From: Eledone cirrhosa
Taxonomy: Eukaryota > Mollusca > Cephalopoda > Octopoda > Eledonidae
Assembly (NCBI GenBank): GCA_964016885.1
Contig: OZ024740.1
Coordinates: 90,001 to 154,000, forward strand
Length of the DNA: 64,000 nt
Reading direction: 5' to 3'
Shown: piece after piece, positions 24,301-37,800 of the stretch
Layout: every line of letters starts with the position of its first letter
Numbering within the stretch: the stretch's first letter is position 1
Notes under the pieces: model-generated
Told to the model about the DNA's origin: nothing
The model's input: only the letters and a program-made list of their open reading frames with translations
The model's database searches: none
Translations under genes and position numbers: made by a program

Positions 24301-27300
24301 GACCAGCCAAAATCGGATATGTTATCCAACTATTTTGATAAGGGTCTACCACTGGGTCTCCTGCCAGTTAGTTTTGCCCCTAAAATCTGTCCAAAGATTC
24401 TTTCCACATTTAAGACATTCTAACCACATGCCCATAGTATCGGAGGTGTGATCTCTCAATTCGGAGAAGTAGCTGCTCTACCTGGAGTGACTCTCTAATC
24501 TCCGCACTACGCACTTTATTGAGTAACGTTACTCCAAAGAGCCTTTGGAGGAACCCCATTTCAGACGCTTGTTTATTTCAATATGAATACTTTATAACAA
24601 GAGGTCTGTCATCATAGAATTTGGGTGGTTTTTGGCCAGTTGGTATCAAAAGGGTTAATCAGATTAAATAGGAAGGCCTCCTGTGTCACATGACCATTGT
24701 TTTCACTGTCTCCAGTAGATCTGTATTCTATATCTCACTGATGGAGATGATTATTTATGACTTACTATTGTATGCATATCACACTTATAGGAGTGACACC
24801 AAATCATTCTTCATCAGAATGTTATCCCTTTGGAATACCTTTCTTTACCAGGTTTTTTCTTATGTACAAGCACCCACCTACAGATACATTCACACACACA
24901 GTATTTTTTTAAATATAATATTTAACATAATTGATGGTGTTCATTGTGTAATTTTCCAGAAAACAGTTTACACCAACCTCTGAGGCTTCTTACTGCTTCC
25001 ATGGATAAAACCATGATACTTTGGTCAGTTGATAAAGATTCTGGTGTTTGGGTTGAAGAGGTAAGAATCTATCAGGAATTTCTTAGCTTTTTAATATTTG
25101 TTTTCAATGTGTGTTTATATTGATATATATATATCTGTATTTATATATATTTATGTTCATATATATGATTTATCTGTTCATTTATGTTGATATACGTGTG
25201 TATGTGTATGTGTTTGTATACATATACCATGTTACCCAGTACAACCTGCTTCATAGTTGAGTGGTTGGCAACTAAACCAGCTCCCTCACCCTGGTCTGGT
25301 GAGGAGGGTAAATGGAACCCCAGCAGCACAAAAAACAAGAGTTGTTAAAAGGGTAGATGAACTCCTCAGAGTCAACGGCTATCCACCCCAAATATGGGTT
25401 AAATAGCCTCACCCACCCACAATTTACCAAATATGGTGAGTATGGCTACACCCCTAAAGACGTGTCCCAAACCAAAAGTGGTGGAGGGGTTCCTCCAACC
25501 GGAGTGGGAAGGCCCTGGGTCTGATCAGATGTGTTTATATTTATAGTCAACTGAAATTAATATATGTACAAATGTCAATTTCTCTTTGTCCTGGAATGTT
25601 TTCTGTCAATACAGACCAACACTTATCTCCATGAATTTTACTGAATCTATGATAATTACTGTAAATATGTATTTTCTAAACAGGTTCGTGTTGGAGAGGT
25701 TGGTGGCAATACATTAGGGTTCTATGGTGGGTTATTCAGTCCACAAGGGGACTCTATTTTAGCCCATGGCTACCAAGGTGCTCTACATCAATGGACATTC
25801 AACAAGGTAAGTACTTTCTAGACATTGCCAGACTTAGCTCTGATAATATTATTACTGTAGTTTCTAGACATTGTCCTAGACTTAGCTCTGATAATATTAT
25901 TACTGTAGTTTCTAGAGAATGTCCTAGACTTATCTCTGATAATATTATTACTGTAGTTTCTAGGGATTGTCCTAGACTTAACTCTGATAATATTATTACT
26001 CTGACTTTTATAAGACCTATGCTCCTAGAACTTAAGTAAAAAATTTCATCACAACTACTACTGTTGTCTTAAACCTTTCCTTCTGTTGCCTTTTTAGTGT
26101 ATTAACTCTTAAGTTAGTTATAGTTCAGGTTCAAGCTAGAGCTGAACTCAAAACCAAAAGACACCAGCAATGTTAAGAAGCCATCAATGTACTGGTTTGT
26201 TACCCCTCATCCTTACATTGGTGATGATGGTTCTTTCATTAGAGATATACTTCAGGAAATAACAAAAATATGTGTAGGTGGGTAAACATTTAGGTAGAAA
26301 AGAGGACAACAGGTGGATGAAAAGAACCAAAAGAGGAACAGAGAAAGGTGGCACAGGGAAAAGAGGAAATGAAGGTAAAACATGAAAGAATACATGATAG
26401 GGATCATAAGAGGTAGAAAACTGAAATAGAAGGGGCTTGATAGGGGATATTTCCAGCAGAGAGCTGCTTTATCCTAAAGAAAAAGTTTATTTTAAAAAAT
26501 TTATAAAATGAACTTAAGTCTCCTGTATAGTTTTAACTGCTCTGCCCCACTTCTATGGGAAAATTGAGATGTTTTATTGACAAAGATGTATTTGTTCTGG
26601 CTTTCTGTGTTCTGAGTTCAAATTCTACTTATGTCAACTTTGCCTTTCATCTTTATGGGGTCGATAATATAAAGTAGCAGTTTAGGGTAGTTGATTAGCA
26701 GAATTGTTACAGCACCAGACCGTATTTGTTTGTGTTTTTTGTGCTCTGAGTTCAAATACTTCCAAGGTCTACATAGAGAGTAGGTTTAGTCTGTCACTCA
26801 GTTTAACACTTGACTCTTAGGTACTTTCAGCAGAATCTACTCTACTGCAGGTATTTGGGTCTCAGGTTTGAGGATATGTTCTTCCTTCCCATAAATCTGG
26901 AAGGCTCTGACTAAACAGTAAAATCTAAGAGCTAATTTCTTCTTATTACTATGGTTTGGACCTGGTGTACATGTGTGTGTCACTGATTTAATAGTAATTA
27001 TGTCATTATAAATATTGGTTTCTGATTTAGGCACAAGTCCAACAATTTTGGGGGAGAGGAAAGTCAGCTAAATTGACCCCAGTGTATTACTGGTACTTTA
27101 TTTTATCGACCCTGTAAAGATGAAAGACAAAGCTAACCTCCCGGGATTTGTACTCAGATCATACAGGGCCTTAACTCAATGCCATATTGCATCTTGTCCG
27201 ACGCTCTACTGATACTGCCATCCAGTGCCCTTGTCACTATAAATATTAGGCTTCAATTAGATATATTAACTGTCTAAAAGGGTTAAAAACAATTTCTGTG

Positions 27301-28796
27301 TGTTTACTGCACCTTTTCCTCCTCATCATCATCGTTTAACGTCCATGTTCCAAGCTTGCATCCTGTTGAAAGTAGATTTTACATAAGAACTATGTTAAGT
27401 TACTCAGTAATGAAATAATTATTGATTAATTAATTGAAATGGTTGGTATTATCAGGAGAAAGAGTGTTGGCAACCATCTGTAACAGGAGGTGGACATTTC
27501 AAGACTGTGGAAGACATTGCCTGGGATCCTGTAGATGGTAGCTACTTGTTGAGTGTCAGTTTAGATCAAACATGTAGACTACATGCACCTTGGGTCATGG
27601 ATATCACACAGGTAAGGATGGACTTTGTGGCTTCTCTTTGATATCACACTGGTGTCTGTTTGTGGTGGTGGGAGATATCACACTGCTGTCTGTGGTAGTG
27701 GTAGATATTGCACTGCAGTTGTCTATAATGGATATCACACTGCTGTGGATGGTGGTGGATATCACACTGTTGTCTGTGGTGAATATGATACTGTTGTCTG
27801 TGGTAGTGGTGGATATCACACTTGTCTGTGGTGGATATGATACTGTTGTCTGTGGTAGTGGTGGATATCACACTTGTCTGTGGTGGATATGATACTGTTG
27901 TCTGTGGTAGTGGTGGATATCACACTTGTCTGTGGTGGATATGATACTGTTGTCTGTGGTAGTGGTGGATATGATACTGTTGTCTGTGGTAGTGGTGGAT
28001 ATCACACTTGTCTGTGGTGGATATGATACTGTTGTCTGTGGTAGTGGTGGATATCACACTTGTCTGTGGTGGATATGATACTGTTGTCTGTGGTAGTGGT
28101 GGATATCACACTTGTCTGTGGTGGATATGATACTGTTGTCTGTGGTAGTGGTGGATATGATACTGTTGTCTGTTGTAGTGGTGGATATCACACTGTTGTC
28201 TGTGGTGGATATGATACTGTTGTCTGTGGTAGTGGTGGATATCACACTTGTCTGTGGTGGATATGATACTGTTGTCTGTGGATAGTGGTGGATATCACAC
28301 TTGTCTGTGGTGGATATGATACTGTTGTCTGTGGTAGTGGTGGATATCACACTTGTCTGTGGTGGATATGATACTGTTGTCTGTGGTAGTGGTGGATATG
28401 ATACTGTTGTCTGTGGTAGTGGTGGATATCACACTGTTGTCTGTGGTGGATATGATACTGTTGTCTGTGGTAGTGGTGGATATCACACTTGTCTGTGGTG
28501 GATATGATACTGTTGTCTGTGGTAGTGGTGGATATCACACTTGTCTGTGGTGGATATGATACTGTTGTCTGTGGTAGTGGTGGATATCACACTGTTGTCT
28601 GAGGTGGTGGTGGTGGATATCACGCTTGTCTGTGGGGGATATCATACTGTTGTCTGTGGTGAGAGATATTACACTGTTGTCTGTGGTGGTGATGGTGGTG
28701 GATATCATTGTCGCTATCATTGCTACTATTGCTATCAGTCACATCCATGTTGAATGAAGGTGATGTTGATGATATCTGTAAAATAAATAACACACG

Positions 28797-28835
<39 letters not shown>

Positions 28836-31800
28836 TCATCATCATCATCATTTTATGTCCGCTTTTTCCCTGCTTCCAAGGGTGGGACGGGAACTGATTC
28901 TGGCTTGATTTCTACAGCTGGATGCCCTTCCTAACACGAACCTCATGTACATTTAGTGCTGGGTGCTTTTTATCCGTAGCAGCTCTATGACCACTTTGCA
29001 GTGGAATGATAGGGACCCCAGTCCCTATCATCTCATTTCTACAGCTGAGTAAACTGGAGCAATGTGAAATAAAGTCTCTTGCTCAAGGAAACAACACATC
29101 ACCCGGTCTGAGAATTGAACTCACAACCTTTTGATTGCAAGGCCAATGCTCTAACCACTAAGCCATGCGCCTATATATATATAACTATATATATGTGTGT
29201 GTGTGTGTATATCATATGTACAGTATATTGACGGTAAGAAACTGGCCTCTCTCCCTTAATGTTGTCTTTCTAATGTTTCACTGTTCTACTAAACCTTCAC
29301 AGCCACCAACATGGTACGAAGTTGCTCGACCTCAAGTGCATGGCTATGATATACAATGTCTGACTGTTTTGGGTCGTTATAAATTTGTCAGTGGTGCAGA
29401 TGAGAAAGTATTGAGGGTGTTTCATGCACCGAAGAATTTCATTGAGAATTTCTGCAATATCAGCCAGTTAAACATTGAAGAAGAGTTGAAGAATAAGGTC
29501 AGTATTATTGGACATTCTCTTGTGTTTGGGAAATTGCTGTTATTTAACCCTGGGTTACTCTGATCTATTAGTTAGATCAGTCTTGATGCAAAAGTTTAGT
29601 CCTAGGTCAGTTGTGATTTAGCAGTTTCCATCACCCCCCAGTTCATTCATGATCCAGTATGTTAGCCTCAGGTTAGTCCTAATCCAGCAATTTTTTTCTT
29701 ACATTAGCCATGACCCAACTGTTTAGCCCCAGGTCAGTCCTGTTCTCAGTCTAGCACTCTTAGGCCAGCCTTGATCCAACAGACCTATATCAATATCATT
29801 CCAGTCATGTCCAACTGTCCTTTTATTCAAAATATTTTAACATAATATACCAGTAAGAGTATTCAGCTGATACATACTGCCTTCAAATATCTCGTCTCCA
29901 TTATTGTAGCACGGACAAGTGGAACAGCAGACTTCAAAACGATACTGATGATAAGCAAATACGCACTCCACATATACACTATCACATACATTATACACAT
30001 GCCACTGTTGTACCTAGAACATTCCATGAAGTGATTGGCATTAAGAGCCTGCAGCTGTAGAAGCTATGCCAAACAATGGGTTGACACTTCAGTTATACTA
30101 CGTCAACCTTGTTAGTGCTGCTTTGATAAAATATAAAATGTACCTGGGATACTCTGTAAAGTTGGGTATAGGAAGAGCATCCAGCTGTAGTACTCCTGCC
30201 AAAAGTAGAACGTATGTAAGTGGGACATGGCCCCCAGACCATGGAGGACGGTAACTGTGATGACCAACCCATGTCAACATGGAAGAAGGGATCATCATCA
30301 TCACCGTTTTATGTCCATTCTTCCATGCTAGCATGGGTTAGACGGGTTGTCCTGTTGTGAACAGTGTCCGGTCAGCTGACCTTGTCTTGCTCATACTGGA
30401 ACTGATTCTGGCTTGATTTCTAAAGCTGGATGCCCTTCCTAACACCAACCTCATTTACAGTGAGTCCTGGGTGCTTTTTTGCCGTGGCGCCTACATGTCC
30501 ACTTTACAGTGGCAGGGGGTGGGGGCATATTGTCTATATGCTTCAGATTCGGCTGGTACTCGTAGGGGGGGGGGGTCTTCTGTATTTAAATGATATCACT
30601 CAATCTATCAAAGTATTGTTATCTGATATCTCAACATCTTTACATCTCTCAACAATATCTTTTCTGTATGTTTTCAGGAAATCTCATCTGTACCCCACGG
30701 TGCCAGTGTTCCAGCCCTTGGCCTCTCAAATAAAGCTATCTATTATAATGAGAAAACAGCTGAAGAAGAGGGTTATCAGCCCCACCCCAATGAACAATAT
30801 CCTGAAGTGTATTTCTCTCCACTCACACTTCATGGTTTGTTATATTGTTTCATTAACACATTATTGTTGTTGTTGTTGTTGTTATCATTGTTGTTATCAC
30901 TGTTGTTGTTGTTGTTATTACTGTTGTTGTTGTCACTGTTGTTGTTGTTGTTATTACTGTTGTTGTTGTCACTGTTGTTGTTATTACTGTTATCATTGTT
31001 GTTGTCACTGTTGTTGTTGTTATCATTATTGTTATTATTGTTGTTATTGTTGTTGTTATCATTGTTGTTGTTATTTTGTTGTTATCGTTGTTGTTGTTGT
31101 TTTCATTATTTTTGTTATTATCATTAATCCCACCAAGGTTAGCTTTGCCTTTCATCCTTACTGGGTCGATAAAATAAAGTACCAGTAATCATCATCATCA
31201 TCATCATCACTTTACGTCTGCTTTTCCCTGCTTGCAAGGGTGAGACGGGAACTGATGCTGGCTTGATCTCTACAGCTGGATGCCCTTCCTAACACCAACC
31301 TCATTTACAGGGAGTGTTGGGTGCTTTTTAGCCATGGCGCCTACACGACCACTTTGCAGTGGAATGGTAGGGACGCCAGTCCCTATCATCTCATTTCTAC
31401 AGCTGAGTAAACTGGAGCAATGTGAAATAAAATGTCTTGCTCAAGGAAACAACACATCACCCGGTCTGAGAATTGAACTCACAACCTTGCGATTGCAAGG
31501 CTAATGCTCTAACCACTAAGCCATATGCCTCCATGTACTGGGTAATTGCTGGCCTTGTGCCAAGAGTAGAAACAATTATTATTATTATTGTTTTCATCAT
31601 CATCATTGTCATCACCAGCAACATCATCATCATCATATCCACTGTGTAAGAGCCAATAGCTGTTGCTGACTCACCTTGTTGGTGGCGGTACTCTTAAAGA
31701 TGTAGCAGATCCTAGTTCATAAGAGATGGCATTCCAGAGATTCCAAACTTTATCTGTAGTCATTATTTCAATAAAGACTGTCTTGATTCTCTTATTTCAA

Positions 31801-34800
31801 TAATAAAACTTTGTCTGTCTTCAGAGCCCCCCACAGAAGAACATTTGCTGCAGAACACACTTTGGCCTGAAATCCAAAAGTTATATGGACATGGTTACGA
31901 GATATTTGCTGTAGCAGCTGATCCCAGAGGAGAAATACTTGCTTCAGCTTGCAAAGTAAGGACAAATCCTTTCTGTAGTTTGGTGTAAAATGTTACATCT
32001 AATTAGGTGACTAATCAGCCGAAAATGAGTACCAGCAATAGCTGGGGGTTTAACCCTGCAATAGACTGGCATCCTGTCCAGGGGGAAGTCTTGTACTCTC
32101 ATTTACTTGATGCCACGAAACTGCGATAAGCACTGGTCTGATGAGCCTCCGAGCTTGAGACAGATTTTAGACTTAGAATTAGCAATAAAGGATGGTGCTT
32201 TGAAATTATAGTAACTAGAACAGGATTGGGGAAAGTTTTCAGGTGGTTTGGTACCTAAATGGGTGGGGTAGAGGTAACATATTAAGTCTTTTTTTTTAGC
32301 TATCTGTCTGTGATGAAGAGGTGGTGAATTGGCAGTCGTTAGAATGTCGGATAGAATGCTGTGTAGTATTCATTTTGGCTCTTTGAGTTCAAATCCCGCT
32401 GAGGTCAACTTTGGCTTTCATCCAATCATGGTCGATAAAAAAGTACCAGTCAAGTACTAGGGTTGATTCTTCCTCTATATCTCTTTCTCACTTCCTTTCT
32501 CTCACTCTCTGGAAGAAATCTGTTGTATTCAGACCTGGAGAGGAGATGGGCTCCACCAGGTTTAAACAATGTCCTAGAAATGCCATATGTTATTGTGACA
32601 TCCTTACAACTCCTCAGGAGTTACAAGTCCATACCACACTGTGAGGAAGAAGTCTGTTGTTTTATATCAGCTTTGTTCTGTTTCTCATTCTCAGGCTTCC
32701 AAAAGTGAATTTGCTGGAATTATTTTGTGGAATTGCTCCAACTGGAAACAGTTTGGTGTCCTTGAAGGTCCATCACTGACGGTCACTCAACTTGCCTTTT
32801 CATATGATGGTCAACATCTTCTCTCTGTCTCCAGAGACCGCACCTGGACACTCTTTAGACGTTCAATGGACCATGGTTGGTTGTTGTTTTCTTTTGCCCT
32901 TTTTTGTTTTGTTATTTGATGTTCTTAGGTTTCTTAATATTTTGATTTCTCCACCCCCTATAAACTACACCACCCCTCTCTTCCCCACCCTGTCAAATCC
33001 CTTCATCTCCCTATAAACTACACCACCTCTCTCTTCCCTACCCTGTCAAATCCCTTCATCTCCCTATAAACTACACCAACTCTCTCTTCCCAACCCTGTC
33101 AAATCCCTTCATCTCCCTATAAACTACACCAACTCTCTCTTCCCTACCCTGTCAAATCCCTTCATCTACCTATAAACTACACCACCTCTCTCTTCCCTAC
33201 CCTGTCAAATCCCTTCATCTCCCTATAAACTACACCACCTCTCTCTTCCCTACCCTGTCAAATCCCTTCATCTCCCTATAAACTACACCACCTCTCTCTT
33301 CCCTACCCTGTCAAATCCCTTCATCTCCCTATAAACTACACCACCCCTCTCTTCCCTACCCTGTCAAATCCCTTCATCTCCCTATAAACTACACCACCTC
33401 TCTCTTCCCTACCCTGTCAAATCCCTTCATCTCCCTATAAACTACACCACCTCTCTCTTCCCTACCCTGTCAAATCCCTTCATCTCCCTATAAACTACAC
33501 CACCTCTCTCTTCCCTACCCTGTCAAATCGCTTCATCTCCCTATAAACTACACCACATCTCTCTTCCCTACCCTGTCAAATCCCTTCATCTCCCTATAAA
33601 TTACACCACCCCTCTCTTCCCTACCCTGTCAAATCGCTTCATCTCCCTATAAACTACACCACCTCTCTCTTCCCTACCCTGTCAAATCCCTTCATCTCCC
33701 TATAAACTACACCACCTCTCTCTTCCCTACCCTGTCAAATCGCTTCATCTCCCTATAAACTACACCACCTCTCTCTTCCCTACCCTGTCAAATCCCTTCA
33801 TCTCCCTATAAATTACACCACCCCTCTCTTCCCTACCCTGTCAAATCGCTTCATCTCCCTATAAACTACACCACCTCTCTCTTCCCTACCCTGTCAAATC
33901 CCTTCATCTCCCTATAAACTACACCACCTCTCTCTTCCCTACCCTGTCAAATCGCTTCATCTCCCTATAAACTACACCACCTCTCTCTTCCCTACCCTGT
34001 CAAATCCCTTCATCTCCCTATAAATTACACCACCCCTCTCTTCCCTACCCTGTCAAATCGCTTCATCTCCCTATAAACTACACCACCTCTCTTCCCTACC
34101 CTGTCAAATCCCTTCATCTCCCTATAAACTACACCACCTCTCTCTTCCCTACCCTGTCAAATCCCTTCATCTCCCTATAAACTACACCACCTCTCTCTTC
34201 CCAACCCTGTCAAATCCCTTCATCTCCCTATAAACTACACCACCTCTCTCTTCCCTACCCTGTTAAATCCCTTCATCTCCCTATAAACTCCACCACCCCT
34301 CTCTTCCCAACCCTGTCACATCCCTTTGTCTCCCTATAAACTACACCACCCCTCTCTTCCCAACCCTGTCACATCCCTTTGTCTCCCTATAAACTACACC
34401 ACCTCTCTCTTCCCTACCCTGTCAAATCCCTTCATCTCCCTATAAATTACACCACCCCTCTCTTCCCTACCCTGTCAAATCCCTTCATCTCCCTATAAAC
34501 TACACCACCTCTCTCTTCCCAACCTTGTGAAATCCCTTCATCTCCCTATAAACTCCACCACCCCTCTCTTCCCAACCCTGTCACATCCCTTTGTCTCCCT
34601 ATAAACTACACCACCCCTCTCTTCCCAACCCTGTCAAATCCCTTCATCTCCCTATAAACTACACCACCTCTCTCTTCCCTACCCTGTCAAATCCCTTCAT
34701 CTCCCTATAAATTACACCACCCCTCTCTTCCCTACCCTGTCAAATCCCTTCATCTCCCTATAAACTACACCACCTCTCTCTTCCCAACCTTGTGAAATCC

Positions 34801-37800
34801 CTTCATCTCCCTATAAACTCCACCACCCCTCTCTTCCCAACCCTGTCACATCCCTTTGTCTCCCTATAAACTACACCACCCCTCTCTTCCCAACCCTGTC
34901 ACATCCCTTTGTCTCCCTATAAACTACACCACCTCTCTCTTCCCTACCTTGTCAAATCCCTTCATCTCCCTATAAACTACACCACCTCTCTCTTCCCTAC
35001 CCTGTCAAATCCCTTCATCTCCCTATAAATTACACCACCCCTCTCTTCCCTACCCTGTCAAATCCCTTCATCTCCCTATAAACTACACCACCTCTCTCTT
35101 CCCAACCTTGTGAAATCCCTTCATCTCCCTATAAATTACACCACCTCTCTCTTCCCTACCCTGTCAAATCCCTTCATCTCCCTATAAACTACACCACCTC
35201 TCTCTTCCCTACCCTGTCAAATCCCTTCATCTCCCTATAAACTACACCACCTCTCTCTTCCCTACCCTGTCAAATCGCTTCATCTCCCTATAAACTACAC
35301 CACCTCTCTCTTCCCTACCCTGTCAAATCCCTTCATCTCCCTATAAACTACACCACCTCTCTCTTCCCTACCCTGTCAAATCCCTTCATCTCCCTATAAA
35401 CTACACCACCCCTCTCTTCCCTACCCTGTCACATCCCTTCGTCTCCCTATAAACTAAACCACCCCTCTCTTCCCTACCCTGTCAAATCCCTTCATCTCCC
35501 TATAAACTACACCACCCCTCTCTTCCCTACCCTGTCACATCCCTTCGTCTCCCTATAAACTACACCACCTCTCTCTTCCCTACCCTGTCAAATCCCTTCA
35601 TCTCCCTATAAACTACACCACCTCTCTCTTCCCTACCCTGTCAAATCGCTTCATCTCCCTATAAACTACACCACCCCTCTCTTCCCTACCCTGTCACATC
35701 CCTTCATCTCCCTATAAACTACACCACCTCTCTCTTCCCTACCCTGTCAAATCCCTTCATCTCCCTATAAACTACACCAACTCTCTCTTCCCAACCCTGT
35801 GAAATCCCTTCATCTCCCTATAAACTACACCACCCCTCTCTTCCCTACCCTGTCAAATCCCTTCATCTCCCTATAAACTACACCACCCCTCTCTTCCCTA
35901 CCCTGTCAAATCCCTTCATCTCCCTATAAATTACACCACCCCTCTCTTCCCAACCCTGTCAAATCCCTTCATCTCCCTATAAACTACACCAGCTCTCTCT
36001 TCCCTACCCTGTCAAATCCCTTCGTCTCCCTATAAACTACACCAGCTCTCTCTTCCCTACCCTGTCAAATCCCTTCATCTCCCTATAAACTACACCACCC
36101 CTCTCTTCCCTACCCTGCCAAATCCCTTCATCTCACTATAAACTAAACCACCCCTCTCTTCCCTACCCTGTCAAATCCCTTAGTCTCCCTATAAACTACA
36201 CCACCTCTCTCTTCCCTACCCTGTCAAATCCCTTCATCTCCCTATAAATTACACCACCCCTCTCTTCCCTACCCTGTCAAATCCCTTCATCTCCCTATAA
36301 ACTACACCACCCCTCTCTTCCCTACCCTGTCAAATCCCTTCATCTCCCTATAAATTACACCACCCCTCTCTTCCCTACCCTGTCAAATCCCTTCATCTCC
36401 CTATAAACTACACCACCTCTCTCTTCCCTACCCTGTCAAATCCCTTCATCTCCCTATAAACTACACCACCTCTCTCTTCCCTACCCTGTCAAATCCCTTC
36501 ATCTTCCTATAAACTACACCACCCCTCTCTTCCCAACCCTGTCAAATCCCTTCATCTCCCTATAAACTACACCACCCCTCTCTTCCCAACCCTGTCAAAT
36601 CCCTTCATCTCCCTATAAACTACACCACCTCTCTCTTCCCTACCCTGTCAAATCCCTTCATCTCCCTATAAACTACACCACCTCTCTCTTCCCTACCCTG
36701 TTAAATCCCTTCATCTCCCTATAAACTACACCACCCCTCTCTTCCCAACCCTGTCACATCCCTTCGTCTTCCTATAAACTACACCACCTCTCTCTTCCCT
36801 ACCCTGTCAAATCCCTTCATCTCCCTATAAACTACACCACCTCTCTCTTCCCTACCCTGTCAAATCCCTTCATCTCCCTATAAACTACACCACCTCTCTC
36901 TTCCCTACCCTGTCAAATCCCTTTATCTCCCTATAAATTACACCACCCCTCTCTTCCCTACCCTGTCAAATCCCTTCATCTCCCTATAAACTACACCACC
37001 TCTCTCTTCCCTACCCTGTCAAATCCCTTCATCTCCCTATAAACTACACCACCTCTCTCTTCCCTACCCTGTCAAATCCCTTCATCTCCCTATAAACTAC
37101 ACCACCTCTCTCTTCCCTACCCTGTCAAATCGCTTCATCTCCCTATAAACTACACCACCTCTCTCTTCCCTACCCTGTCAAATCCCTTCATCTCCCTATA
37201 AACTACACCACCTCTCTCTTCCCTACCCTGTCAAATCCCTTCATCTCCCTATAAACTACACCACCTCTCTCTTCCCTACCCTGTCAAATCCCTTCATCTC
37301 CCTATAAACTACACCACCTCTCTCTTCCCTACCCTGTCAAATCCCTTCATCTCCCTATAAACTACACCACCTCTCTCAACTAAGCCACTTACACCTCTCT
37401 TTCTCAGGCAGTAATATTTAACCCATTAGTATTTACATTACTATGGAGGCATGTGCTTAGAGCATTGGCCTTGCAATCGAAAGGTTGTGAGTTCAATTCT
37501 CAGACTGGGTGATGTGTTGTTTCCTTGAGCAAGACACTTTATTTCACATTGCTCCAGTTTACTCAGCTGTAGAAATGAGATGATAGGGACCGGGGTCCCT
37601 ATCATTCCACTATAAAGTGGCTGCGGAGGTGCCACGGCAAAAAAGCACCCGGCACTCACTGTAAATGAGGTTGGTGTTAGGAAGGGCATCCAGCTGTAGA
37701 AATCAAGCCTGAATCAGTTCCCATCCCACCCTTGCAAGCAGGGAAAAGCGGACGTAAAATGAAATGATGATGAATGTAGTTTTGTGTAAAGGCTTTATCT

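Noticed and set aside
27590..28760. Repeat-rich frames with [15 protein letters not shown]
   Set aside because: They follow the 52-bp minisatellite in an ELP2 intron, and frames are open on both strands.
30807..31155. Poly-leucine, poly-cysteine and poly-asparagine/threonine frames
   Set aside because: Products of a GTT-rich microsatellite.
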